Shown here one piece after another: positions 50,648 to 60,300 of a DNA stretch of 64,000 bases (position 1 is its first letter; every line of letters starts with the position of its first letter). The notes beneath the pieces were generated by a model. That model ran no database searches and had not been told where the DNA came from. It saw only the letters and a program-made list of their open reading frames with translations. Made by a program: the position numbers and the translations under genes. The stretch lies in the NCBI GenBank assembly GCA_000310025.1, contig FN648970.1, positions 215,491 through 279,490 of the forward strand, given 5' to 3'. Source of the DNA: Ectocarpus siliculosus (Eukaryota > Sar > Phaeophyceae > Ectocarpales > Ectocarpaceae).

Positions 50648-53600
50648 GATTGTGCGGAACGTTAGCGATCAAGGGGAGGTCGAGGCGCGTGCACTCGCGC
50701 ATACACAGAGAAGTTCGCCGGCGTAGCGCGGGAAAAAAAAAAATGGACAAGATACACACGAACAAAGAACGTGCGTGCGTAACCGCCATGATGCTGGAAC
50801 AATGCTAACAAAAGGGAAAAAACACTCATGGACAATAACAAACTCACTTCGAGAGTCGTCCCCGTGGCCCTAAGGAACGCGAAGAACGTTCCCAGGAACG
50901 CGGCCATAAGCAGCGGCAGCGTGGTCGGAGAGGGGAAGCGCCGGAGGGAGAGGTACATCACCAAGCCGGCCAGAACCGCCGGCAGCACTAGCAGGAGCGC
51001 CTCTCGGGTGGCCAGGACGCCCAAGTCTCCCATGCCGCTGATCTCCAGCTGTTGTTGGTGGTGCATGCACAGCAAATGGTTTTTCCACAGACGATAATGG
51101 TCGTACTGGAGGGAAAACGGGGCGCGAAAACTACGCTCCCGGCTTCACAGACATTACAGGGCGGTGTGTTTGCTTCATTCTACCTCTACACACATTCACG
51201 ACGCAGCACTATTTGGAGATGTGTAGATAGCCGCAGCGAACATCACGACCTCAAGCGAACATCACGGCCTCAAGCGACCATCACTGCGTGGCTCTCATGT
51301 CGCAGCAACCTGCGAGCAACAATCGCTTGGGAAAAGCAAAAAACGATTTTTCGGTACTTGTAGGGGGCAGCACGAGAAGTGCGGCGGGGGGGGGGAATCT
51401 TGCCACTAAGAATCTTCGCGATAATGTCAATATGCACTGCCAAAATACAGCGTTGGTCCAACACTCGTTTTGCGTCTCTGCGCCGCTGAAGACGGAAGGA
51501 TGGCGTCGTACACACAGAGCTACAGCGTGAGAGAGTGGGGTGGTTATATGTATACACGCAATTTGAAAAATAATTGGTGAAAAAACAAACGTAAATGAAT
51601 TCGGAAAGGCACACCCCTTTTCTCCCTCCCCCCCACTCTCTCTGTACCTGCCTGTCTGTCTGTCTATCTGTCTGTCTGCTTGTCTCTCTGTCTGTCTCCC
51701 TCACCGCGGACGCGAACGCCAAGCCCGCCTCGCCGCAGAACCACCCGATGTAGGCCAAGTAGCCGCCGATGACGGGCATCGGAAGGTACTGCACCACGCT
51801 GGCCAGCCTCAGCCTCCCGAGGACGACGAGTGCCACGCCGAGAAGACCGGTGCACGTGCATAATACGAAGCAAGCTGTCGAAAAATATAAATACAAGACA
51901 ATTAATATGGCCGGGAATGAGAATAAGAATCTAAACACAAGAACACGAGGGACGATACTACCAGAGGAGACACAAGATACCACCCCCCCGACCGGTTCAA
52001 ATCTCCGCTCCTCCAAGAAGAAGAGGATGCCAACTCGTATTGATGCGTTTTCGGAAAAATCTCGACAGGATGGCTCCAACGCCGCCATTTTCGGCGTTGC
52101 CACTCCTTCTGCTGCGGAGCAACCAAGCCTTGAAAATCGTGTGGTACCTCGTGTCACCTCCGGTAACCCCCCAAAAAAAAGTGAGAAAAGTGGGGGGTAA
52201 AACCAACCCTGTAATTCAAAACATAATCAACCCTCTTGGGCGAGTCAAGATAAATTGTACGAGCCGAGAGCTGTGCCGGGCGAGGGACGATGACGGCAGC
52301 ACGCAACTCTATCGCAAGAGGACTACCACGTCGACAACCATCACGGTGAGGTGGGCAGTCAGATTTCTCCCACAACAACATTGACTTGGCGTCACGGCCC
52401 TCCCCCTGTGGGGGGTCACACATGTGAAGCAAGCGCTACGGCTGGTTTGCTCCCGCCGAGGCGATTTGGGTGTGGGCCAAGCGACTGGGTGATCATAGCG
52501 TTAAGGAACGCGACGTCCCCCAAATCGTGTGAACCAATGATCCTTCGAGATGAACGATACGTTGGTACTAAAAGCCTAAACACGATCACGTGCACGAAGT
52601 GTGTTCTCATCCAGAACCCCCCCCGCTCCTCGAGTGTTTGCGGAGGACGGCGATGTCATGCAACGACCGTAGGTGCCATGACTCAAGATATCACCCCCCC
52701 CCACCGAACCGACTTTCAAAGCTCGATTACTCCACTACCATGGCCACAGCTACTTCCCCCCTATTTTACCTTTACCACAACGTCTTCACCCAGGCGGCAT
52801 ACATGCTACACGCCGGTCCTCATCCAGCCCCTTCATCCTACTCCCTCCCCCCTGCCAGGTAGGACAGCGCAACGAGGGTTTCTTGAGGCTCTGCGGTGGC
52901 GCCCCAGAGCTCTCGGCGGGCGTGCTGCAAAGAACTCAAGTAGAAGAAAGAAAACCGCGGTACTCGCCATGTCGCCGCTAGCCGCAACGCTTGAAAAACG
53001 ACGGCTGACACACTGCCGGCGGCGGGGGGGACCTCCGTACAAAAACAACTACTGCAGACACTGCATTAGCAAGAGACTCACAGGTGCTAAGCATACCAGC
53101 CTCATCCACTCCTTGCTCTCTAGAAAAGGCTACCACCGCCGAGGAGATTGCAGACAGGAATATCAGACCGGCGTCCTGAAAGCACGAGCAAACAAAGGGC
53201 AAAAGGAGGAACGGCAACGTCGTCGGGGGGGACCGAAAGCGAAGATCAGATCAACATTGGGGGGGCGGAGAGGTATGCGCGGTATGACCGAGGCGGCGTT
53301 TCTACTCGCGTTGTACGGGCTTGACATTGAGGTTGCCGTCGTCAACGCCCATCGACTCTGGAAGATAACACACCAGCAGGACGAGGGGTGCCCTCATGTA
53401 AACGGATGCCGTGGTCGGCAGACCATAGACCTTGCCTATCTCCAATGCCGGGACGCAGCGATATGTCGGGTTTTCGCCGGCCCAGGCTTCCCTATGATGA
53501 ACCAAACATCACCCTTGCGTTTTCTGTGCCAAACCAGATCCGCCATGGGTTGGGTATGCGCGGCATGAACGAGGCGGTGTATCTACTGCGGAGTATATTG

Positions 53601-56600
53601 TACGAGTTTTTTGTTGAGGCGATGCTGATGGTGCCGTTGTGCACAACCCATCGACTCAGGAACATGGCACACAAGCAGGACCTGGGGGAGGGGAGGAGCC
53701 TGGAAAAAATACCGCAGCAGAAACACAAACATTCACCTATAATGCCAAACACCGATTACTGCTGTCTTCGGACTCCAACCCCCCGCCACGTCGTGTTTCA
53801 CCTGAACCGACCCAACGGCGAACTTGAGGCTGGACAGGGTCCCGAAGCAGGCCATGTGAACGGCACCGCTAAACATGACCAATTTCACGAGCCTGGCGCA
53901 GGCAAGGACGTGCAACAACAAGGTTTACCATTGAGAGGGGGGGGCTGCGGGCGGTACAACGTGCTTCTGGTCCGAATCAAAGGTGGCCATGCACTTCATT
54001 TGCCAAGGGTGAGGAAGGCGGGAGGTCCGCGGCGAGGGCAGTGGCTGCCTCGACCCTCCAGATGCGCGAGGGTGGTGGCGGGGATCTTCAATAGGCGCCT
54101 GACTTAGCTTTGCTGCAATATTTTCGGCGTAAAGTGAATGCCCTCACGGTGGTGAGGGCGATGGGGGATATGCAAGTTGATATTGCGGCATACAAGCCAT
54201 ATCCTTGGCGAGACTCGCTAGGAGGGCTGGCTGGCGGGCTGCCGTAGCGTGCGCTCGGAATCGCACGTGGTGCGTCGCGAGCGGGAAAAAGCGCGGATGC
54301 GGGGAACGCTCCCGCCCCCCTCTATGGGCGTAGCGCTGATCTGAAAGCACTACGTACGCGAATGCTTACCTGGGAAGATGGGGCGTAAACGCCGGATCCC
54401 TAAAAATCATTGCGGCAAAGCTCACCTTCGAATTGGTCAAGGGCAAGCGAAGGGGGGGGGGGTAACGGGGTCAGGGCAACGGACCAAAGCCTAAGCCGGC
54501 GGCGGCAGGCTAGTCTCAAGCTGGAAGCTAGACGCGGGTGGTTCAAGACGACACACTTGGTGGCCTTGGAAGCACCTCTCGTACTTATTTGGCTACCAAT
54601 TGCCTTGGGTGGGGTGTGCTAACTGGTCGCTGTAATTCTTAGATGTGTAGTCGAAGGGGTGTGTTGAAGTCTGTGAGAGGGAGAAAGCCGGCGTGTGATT
54701 CTTTCTAGCACAAGGCAGCATATCACCAATTGGTGATGTATGAAGGGGGGGCCACGCACGGACCAAGTGTGTACGAATCATCCCGCCCAACCCCTCCGCT
54801 TCTCCTCCGGCACTCCCTACCACGAGTCAAATTCGTCTACCCTCGTGTGCATCTTACGGCAAAAAAGACGTCCCGTGAAGACGACTCCATCTACGGAGAA
54901 CATCTTGGAGGTTCAACCGACTTGCTCTCGAGCCGACACATGCGGGGACACCTAAAAAGAAGAGGCCACAAAAACACTGGCTACGGAGATAGACGCCAAT
55001 CGCCTAAGCATCCCTCCCTCCCCTCCCTCAAGGAGCGGGTAGTGTGCACGTCAAACGTTTCTTTCACCAGTGAACTATCTCTCGCCTCCCCCGCCCCGAT
55101 ACTCCCTCACCATCACGGGCGGCAAGAGGATGCCGTTCACCATGCCATACGCTAAACCTCGGACGACGGACTCCGGAAGAAGCGGCGGCCTCTTCTTGTC
55201 CGCTGCTGGCACCGCCGCGGTCGTGCCCGCCGTCCCCGGCATCCTCCCGCCCTCGCCATCGTCGAAACCCGCCACCCCAGATGCCGTTCCGCTTCCGGGA
55301 TTGCTGCGCGCATCCAATCGCGACGGCGACGTGGTGGTTTGCCCTGCGGTCGCTTTTGCTTTTTCCCGCAGAATCGGGACCGTTTCCTGCCGTACGGTTA
55401 CACGGGGAAGGAGGTTTGAGTCCCCGTGTTAGGCGGACGACCTGCGATAAATCTTGTGAAGATGAAGTATTTCGGCAAGGGACGGAGGGAGGGAAGGAGG
55501 GAGGAAAGAGGGCGGCCCTCGATTCCGCGGCAATCTACGCGCGCTCTCGCGTACGCCTTGCACGGCGCGTCTACATACATAGACGGTGCCAACAATACCA
55601 ACGACAACCAACTGCAGTTGAAGCTGATCACATGGCAAAAGTTCCTCCCGCAATCGTCTGGCTTCTTCGGAGCTTGCGCCGATGCCCTACCTACCGACTA
55701 TTATGGTAGGTCGGGTTCAACGTCAGTGCACCGTTTGTATCCTACCGAAAATAAAGTTGTCTCTTTAGCTGTTATAATATCCACCCATCGCTGCTTCCAC
55801 CACTGACTATATTCAACATGAATCGCTCCCTATTATCGAATGTCCGGCCTCAACCATTTCTCGTCTACAGTTCGCACCGGGCACAGCAGCAACACACTTT
55901 TGCTGTAAGCCAAGTCTGGTCGTATGCACCCGCATGTTGCGTCGTTGGAGTGTGCGCTCTTGCCTCTGCTAGTGATGCTTCGGATTCAGACTCAATTCAA
56001 AGGGGACGTTATAGACAAATCACCGAGCAATTAGTATTACTTGCAGATAAATCTTTTGCACTAGGGGTATTGCCGGTAAGCTATTGTTGCGCCCGAGCTG
56101 GCTCCTGTACAAAAAACATGGTTGATGCTTTGTACGGAGAACGACCACACAAAACTAGGCTACCAATCGTCACGATAAACCAACGCACGACAAAGCCTCG
56201 GCATGTATGTCGAATCTTGCGTCACCCTCGGGAGGCTTGGCTTTCTTATCACCCACGTCCCGCGAAGGAATACCGTAGGTGACATGACAGAAGATATCAC
56301 ACCCCCTGGCCCTTTTGTCAAGGCTCGATTACTCCACCATGGCAGAGAGAGAGCGGCGGTGCGGCGTTGTTTCCCGCCGTCTCGTCGAGAGTTTTCCACA
56401 ATTGTTGGATTTATACATCCTCTTCTGTCGTGTGGAGTAATCGAAATCGGTCCAGGGGGTGTGCTATCTTGTGTCACCTACGTATGCACGTACGTGTGCA
56501 GGAACAGAACCAAATGCACGCGTACGTGCATGCACCAGCCCAAGGGGCATACTGTAGACTACTGCTGTAGGCTATTTTTGGAAAAAGTCGATATCAGTCT

Positions 56601-57096
56601 ACAACACGATTTGTTCTCCTCATGAACACCCCCCCAAAACGGCGAAGAGGCAATGCAGTAAAACACGACGAATCTATCGTCGTCACCACAAGCGGATCTC
56701 AATACCATGTAAACTGCCAGTCAGTGAGGAAATGCAGCAAAGATCGCGCGTGCACAGCAGTATCTATCGCGAACCGTTGGGTGGTTATGCGGCACAATTC
56801 CTCAAATAAATTTCTTGCGCAGCAGTTGCTTGGCAGTTGCTTGGAGGACACGGGGGCCGCGCGAGTGGAAAGGGCGAGAACGTGCCGTTTATGCTCTGCT
56901 CTCTAATCTGCTAATCTCCGCTCAGTTCATCAGCTCTCTCCAAAAAGGTGGAACGCAGCCAGCCAGCCAGCGCACTCTTCAATGGTCTGCGTTTCTCTTC
57001 TGTGCAACCCTGTGATCTTCATATAGGGAGTGAAGCTTGAACGCTGCTGCGACTCACCCCTTCCTTCTCTAGGCGTCTTCTCGCGGTCCCAAACAT
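28742..57096 (-). CDS. SulP-family anion/amino-acid transporter with STAS and cyclic-nucleotide-binding-like domains (copy B, 21 exons)
   Basis: Membrane transporter of the SulP (SLC26-like) family, closest in layout to fungal vacuolar Vsb1/YGR125W-type proteins. Exons, 5' to 3' on the minus strand: 57058-57096, 55111-55386, 54370-54425, 53802-53892, 53082-53175, 51705-51874, 50848-51048, 50333-50440, 49774-49890, 47929-48016, 45999-46165, 45098-45224, 44276-44386, 43026-43895, 42569-42745, 34137-34297, 33177-33583, 32508-32590, 31282-31443, 30196-30357, 28742-28891. All have GT/AG borders and phases agree. Start [13 protein letters not shown]; SulP core about residues 84-511 (IFRDPAF, VQYLPMPVIGGYLA, SSCLDIAAIEME, GSYIFSQTIFNLRAG); STAS about 540-950 (VVLELQGYIFFGSA, VILDFSNVVGVDATAARS) split by a long Ala/Ser/Gln/Gly-rich insert; CNBD-like fold about 1115-1235 (VYFIGSGSVELQ, GGTFGEVGFFL). 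The phosphate-cassette Arg looks replaced by Gln (TPQAF), so nucleotide binding is doubtful. Total coding length is 3,817 nt, one base over frame, because exon 11 carries a frameshift. Family call is firm; the transported substrate is unknown. Confidence 0.92.
28987..30045. repeat. two tandem direct repeats of about 545 bp filling SulP-B intron 20
   Basis: Unit 1 starts near 28987 and unit 2 near 29532. Both carry a GACCATTGACCTCGCA SINE-like start, CTGGTGCTTTCACTTCC, CTGCCTCGAGGGTGCTTGAC, CTACTCAACCACCAT, TGGTTGCCGAGCTCACGAA and GCGACGAAAACCCAA in the same order. They differ by scattered substitutions and small indels. Confidence 0.88.
30429..30550 (+). mobile_element. SINE-like repeat S2, copy in SulP-B intron 19
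   Basis: GTACTCATGTAAAACGCATG, GAGACCATTGACCTCGCG, CCGGGTTTTCGCCGGCCCAG, ACAAGGATGAACCAGAAGC: the best-preserved copy. Confidence 0.75.
30575..30665 (+). mobile_element. SINE-like repeat S2 variant, SulP-B intron 19
   Basis: GTACTCATGTTTTGCATGCC, CATTGACCGCGCGTCCTC, GAGAGGACGG and ATTCCCACAGGACCG; a subtype shared with 34345-34435. Confidence 0.6.
34345..34435 (+). mobile_element. SINE-like repeat S2 variant, SulP-B intron 15
   Basis: TTTTGCATGCCTTACTGTAG, GTTAGACCACGCGTCCTG, GAGAGGACG and TTCCCACAGGACCGATCACC. It lies just left of the LTR element. Confidence 0.6.
34508..34977 (+). repeat. 5' long terminal repeat
   Basis: 470 bp, TGTTACGG to CTTGCA. It contains an 80-codon frame also present in the 3' LTR, which is shared simply because the LTRs are copies. 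Confidence 0.86.
34978..35006 (+). other. primer binding site, probably tRNA-Glu type
   Basis: Immediately after the 5' LTR. Its reverse complement reads as a T arm (CCGAG, TTCGATT loop, CTCGG) plus acceptor strand ATTGGGAA, with one mismatch in the CCA complement (TGC for TGG). The GTTCGATTC loop and TGGGAA end recall tRNA-Glu. Complementarity spans the whole T arm, longer than the usual 8-18 bases. Confidence 0.68.
36440..37165. repeat. irregular ACCGCC-rich tandem array in two blocks
   Basis: Units of about 15-25 bases built on (G)TACCGCC followed by an A-rich spacer, in blocks at about 36440-36745 and 37058-37165, separated by about 310 bases that include pyrimidine- and A/T-rich stretches. 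Confidence 0.75.
37692..37860. repeat. minisatellite of about 43 bp with internal hairpin
   Basis: Three to four units starting (GT)AGCTGCCactCCTGGC. One unit contains the perfect 10-bp inverted repeat GTAGCTGCCA / TGGCAGCTAC with a 4-base loop. Confidence 0.72.
38620..38960. repeat. imperfect tandem duplication, about 180 bp
   Basis: Segments at about 38643-38775 and 38831-38960 share CCACCGgAGCCGCA.aCATC, CGCTATGAC, GGGAG.TGG and tTGTGACTGTG in the same order. Confidence 0.6.
41582..41593 (+). other. polypurine tract
   Basis: GCAAAGGGGGGA directly before the TG of the 3' LTR, as expected for plus-strand priming. Confidence 0.75.
41594..42136 (+). repeat. 3' long terminal repeat with nested foldback
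   Basis: 543 bp, the same sequence as the 5' LTR except for substitutions and a 73-bp insertion at about 41686-41760 holding a 64-bp palindrome. Confidence 0.86.
41693..41756. mobile_element. 64-bp foldback (palindromic) insertion in the 3' LTR
   Basis: Two 32-base arms meeting at GCGC, with only a few mismatches: left arm GGAGCCGAAATCAAACC..., right arm ending GGTTTGATTTCGGCTTC. Absent from the 5' LTR, so it inserted after the retroelement or its template formed. Confidence 0.75.
42137..42175. repeat. solo M1 end next to the 3' LTR
   Basis: TTTTGAAAAATATCGGTCCC followed by GGGTGTGTG matches the right arm of M1. No partner arm was found at the other side of the LTR element. Confidence 0.45.
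42373..42530. repeat. minisatellite, about 56 bp x 3, SulP-B intron 15
   Basis: Three units with GAGGT(T/G)CGA, AGGCAC(G)C.ACTCACGCTGCTG and similar words, ending about 40 bases before the exon 15 splice donor. Confidence 0.65.
44420..44640. repeat. tandem repeat beside SulP-B exon 13
   Basis: Three units built on AAACGGAAAAGAAGG, then a CTGT(T/C)GT(C/T)CTTTCGGAG core. Confidence 0.65.
45540..45998. repeat. tandem array (about 108 bp x 4) copying the 3' end of SulP-B exon 11 with its splice donor
   Basis: On the minus strand, the end of exon 11 (GGCAGGCCAGATTGAA then GTGAGA at 45998) is followed in intron 11 by repeated versions: GGCAAGCCTGCTGGAG then GTTACC (45890), GCGATCCACATCGAG then GTAGCT (45782), and GCAAGCCAGATCGAAG then GTAACC (45670), plus a weaker fourth near 45554. 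Spacing is 108, 108 and 112 bases. Confidence 0.75.
46560..46904. other. AT-rich island in SulP-B intron 10
   Basis: About 345 bases clearly richer in A/T than the surroundings, with repeated ATACA and TATGGTT words and no open frame of note. It abuts repeat R4 and may be part of the same unit. Confidence 0.5.
46905..47250. repeat. dispersed repeat R4 in SulP-B intron 10
   Basis: GCGGGAGTTAGGTG, CTCCCGGGGGCGACGCAAG, GACGTTCGGTAGTGCCGGTT and CGTGCAACCTGCA in the same order as 58018-58290. Long frames over it are unrecognised. Confidence 0.62.
49018..49059 (+). repeat. (CTG)n microsatellite
   Basis: About 13 CTG/TGC units with one interruption, in SulP-B intron 9. Confidence 0.9.
49330..49385 (+). 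repeat. dispersed repeat family R3, 3' fragment
   Basis: TTTTCATTGGTCACCAGGTA followed by GCGCGGTCGACGCGAATAAT: only the last part of the family. Confidence 0.45.
49688..49759 (+). repeat. (CT)36 microsatellite
   Basis: 72 bases of perfect CT. It ends 14 bases before the exon 9 donor of the SulP-B gene, so on the sense strand the intron opens with GTGAGT and then (GA)n. Confidence 0.95.
50085..50160 (+). repeat. (AACCA)n-type repeat
   Basis: Pentamer CCAAA repeated about ten times, with a degenerate CCAAGCCAA lead-in, in SulP-B intron 8. Confidence 0.85.
50614..50646 (+). repeat. (CAG)n microsatellite
   Basis: About 11 perfect CAG units in SulP-B intron 7. Confidence 0.9.
51648..51700 (+). 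repeat. (TCTG)n microsatellite at a splice donor
   Basis: Imperfect TCTG array ending against the exon 6 donor (51704/51705) of the SulP-B gene. Confidence 0.85.
51967..52161. mobile_element. MITE-like element M1, SulP-B intron 5
   Basis: Ends GGAGACACAAGATACCACCC and its complement GTACCTCGTGTCACCTCC, about 195 bp. Same place as the element at 1-186 in copy A. Confidence 0.72.
52680..52735. repeat. solo M1 left end, SulP-B intron 5
   Basis: ACTCAAGATATCACCCCC and GACTTTCAAAGCTCGATTAC, orthologous to 690-745. Confidence 0.5.
53390..53505 (+). mobile_element. SINE-like repeat S2, copy in SulP-B intron 4
   Basis: Orthologous to the copy at 1386: CCCTCATGTAAACGGATGCC, GGCAGACCATAGACC, GGGTTTTCGCCGGCCCAGGC, ATGATGAACC. 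Confidence 0.7.
56278..56478. mobile_element. MITE-like element M1, SulP-B intron 1
   Basis: About 200 bp, ends GTGACATGACAGAAGATATC and GTGCTATCTTGTGTCACCTA, flanked on both sides by the TAGGTGACA / TGTCACCTA symmetry. Orthologous to 4378-4586. Confidence 0.75.
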
Positions 57097-57331
57097 CTTT
57101 CTCGGGGTGCGAGGATATGTATGCCGGAATGGCGACCGGTGCAACGGTGCGTGAGTGTGCTGTGGACAGCGGGTTCAATCATGCACATTGCACTCTGTGC
57201 GATGCATACCCATGCTCATATCTTGGAATCCCAGCCGGAGCGCCCCTTGCCCCCACAAATTGCCGCAAATTGCCGCAAAACTTGCACACAGCAGACAGCA
57301 GTGTTGCGCAGCAGAGCAGGGAGGAGAGGCA
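57097..57331. promoter_or_regulatory. bidirectional promoter region, copy B
   Basis: 235 bp between the divergent start codons of the SulP transporter (minus) and the Erf4-like gene (plus). Compared with copy A most of the interval has drifted, but a 22-base block at 57227-57248 (AATCCCAGCCGGAGCGCC and four more bases) is identical in both copies, and a CAGCAGTGTTGCGCAGCA-type stretch before the plus start is nearly so. No canonical TATA box is obvious. The conserved block is the best candidate for a shared element. Confidence 0.6.
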
Positions 57332-60300
57332 ATGGCCGCCATTCAGGAACACGAAGCCGGGGTCTTGGGAGTGATACGTCTAGAGCCCATTGGAATCAAG
57401 CTGGGCGCGACAGGTGCGTGTGTGTGGTGTGCGATGATGTATGCAAATAGTTTTGTTCGCCACCTGCCGTTGTGCCACGGCCCAATATCGGTGACAAACG
57501 AACTGAATCAATACAACCAAAAGGGAGCGGGGTACATATGACGACCCCCTACATATCGCTCTGATGAACACGTACAAAGCAAGCATCCGAAGCCCATACG
57601 GCACTATAGAATCAAACGGTGGTGGTGTGTGTGTGTCTTTTGTTTTGCCAAACATGTGGCTCTATGATGTATCTGCTGCTGTATACAAAGGGCGACCTCG
57701 GTGGACGAATCCAACAAACGTCCAATGCCTCTCTTTGCATAGAAGTAAGGGCAGCATTGCTGTAGGCTAGGTTGGGTAAGGTACGGGCGCGTTTGGTAAC
57801 GAACGTGGAGTCGTACCGAGCTTTACACCAAGGAATCTGGCGAGGTACACGAAGTCATTCCAAGCGCACCAAACAACAGTATCAGCAAGTGCTTTACACC
57901 CCATCAATGTGAATCATACAGCGTAGTATTTAGTAGACGTACAGTAGATATGCATATTGCTGCTGTTGTAGTACATGTAGCATGGAGGCGTGCCCTCTTG
58001 TCTCTGCAAGGCCCCCCTCTCGGGAGTTAGGTGGCTTGCCTCCCGGGGGCAACGCAAGGAGTCATCATGGTTGCATCGCTGCATCTCAACGTTCGGTGGT
58101 GCCGGTTTTCCGTGCAACCTGCAGAATTTGCGTCACGTGCTTGCATGTGCGGGCTTTTTTTCTTTCTCACAGCAGTGACTGTTCGCGCGGGCACTGCTGT
58201 GTACGCTAGGGGCATTAGCCGCAGATCCTAATGCTGTGACACGCTGCGGTTGATCGCTCGGTCTCACGTATCTGTGCCGTGTTGTTGGCGTGTGGGAACC
58301 CATGTGCGTTACGCAGGAATCAAATGTAGAAGTTGTTTTTATTGTTCGGAATGCCTCCCCGCAAAATAGAGCCAGTCGTGGGGACTACAGGCGTCGATTG
58401 CACGTGCCACCGATGCCCGGCGGTACTCGGGCATGCGCAGTGTTGTACCGACTGGGCTCGTGCGTGCCCATGAGAAGGAATCGTGTCAAAAGACTCGCTG
58501 CCGTCAGAGAACGATACGCCGAAGCACGAAAAACATCGAAATGGTGCATGTCAGAATCGTCCACAAGTACAGGGAATCCCTCTCTTGTGAGCACAGCAGT
58601 GTCATCAACGGGTGTGATGCAAGATGAAATAGAGCAGGCAGGCAGGACCAACCCACAGCTGGCTGCTAGCTGTGGTGTGAGGTTCCCACGCTCAACAGCT
58701 CACATATTTGACGTGTTTGTGACTCGAACAGGCCGGCGAACCTCAACGAACGAACCCCAAAAGAAAGATTTTCCAGAAGGTCTAGTCTTATTACATGGTG
58801 CCATCTGCCAACCGCAACTAGAGAGTGAACTACCCAACTAGACGTTTTCACCAAACCTAGGCGTCTTGGCGGAATTTGAAGGGAGTCGGCAAGGGACGTT
58901 CGTACCGCCCGCGTGCACAAAGGTTTCATAGCAGCCGAGGGAACGGGGCCGCCGCCGGGGTGGGGGCTCGATGTATGCATGGAAGGTTCCAAATTTCAGT
59001 ATGGAAAGTTCCAAATGCCAAAGTTTTTTAAGTGATGTTGGGGTACTTGGATACAAGATCCGATCTGGAGAGTACGTGTGGGGGGTGGAGGTATCTACTG
59101 TGGGTCCAAGTGCGGGGCCCTTCGAGAGAGAGCACATTGGACAGCACGCACACATGTTCACTGCTCTTTGTCTATGTTGTGCTGGAAGGAGCACTGTTGT
59201 GTGTAACAATCAAGGTTTATGCATCGGTCCTGCGTTAACTTAGTCCCCAGACATGATTCATACTACCGTGGGTGGGCACGGTAGCCTCCGTGGGTAGGCA
59301 CGGGGGCCACAAACAAGGGAAGGAGAAAAAAGGGCGTACTTGCTGTAGTCAAGTGAGTCCAAGAAGTAGTTAATCAAAATCTAATTGAATGCGCACAAAA
59401 CGGCCTGTTCTACATAGATAGCTCTCCCGTTGAGCCTGTTGTACCCAGGAGGGGTATCACTCGGTACCGTGGTGCATTCAAACGTGCATGCGTATGAACA
59501 GCAGGTGTAGTTTAACGGTATGCACCCTCATAGTCTAGATGTTATAATCCATGGCGTGTATGTTGGACGTCATATCATGGCTTGGTTTCGCAACGGACAA
59601 AAGGACTCAGAAACATGGATTGTATGCGCCGTGCTCCGGCCACGACACGTATATGCATAATATCAACGTACAAGCAACGCAGTAGCAATAACACCGTCAA
59701 CAACAACAACCGAACAAACCGCAAGCAGGGATTTCCAGTGCGTACGACGATCAGTACCCCCCGGAGCTGGATGGCTGGATGACCACCGAGGAGTGGTTCG
59801 AGTGTATCGGGAGAATAAACAGGTGAGCACGCCTGCCTGCTGCCATTATAAGACGAAACCAAGCGAGGGAGAAAAATCGTTGTCGCGGCGGCGGCGGCGG
59901 CCGCGCACGACGTGTTTGCTTTACACTACGGCTAGCCAGACCATGCGGGAAGCCTCGGCGACATACTCTCACACACGAGGGCAGCTGCAACGGCAGTGGC
60001 AGCAGCAGCCGCAGCGAGGAGCATGGCAAACGGCCGACGGGTTTAAAATTCATGTGCGACGGGCTTCATGTGCAGCTGTCGGCCTGCAGTTTGAAGCGCC
60101 TGTGTTATTGTCTAGTTCGCGTGTGGAGCCACGCACTCTCCTGGTGGATACGGCGACTCAGGAGGGTGGCCGTGTGCTGAACGTACCGTGTGTCTCTGAA
60201 CACGCACACACATACCCGGAGAATAGCTTAGCCACCGCCCCCGCACGGGGTCCCAGTTCATGGCATTTATTAGGTTTTAGTGTTTTCAACCGGAGAGACT

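Noticed and set aside
52351-53568. 405-codon plus frame, the longest in the window
   Set aside because: Runs antisense across SulP-B exon 5, a SINE-like repeat and intron; interrupted in the duplicated copy A, so not maintained as coding.
53388-54107. 239-codon plus frame over SulP-B exon 4
   Set aside because: It is the antisense shadow of a confirmed exon plus intron; the same frame is broken in copy A.
59500-59555. tRNA-like stretch with AGTTTAACGGTA
   Set aside because: Only an A-box-like match; no B box, acceptor or anticodon stem could be drawn.
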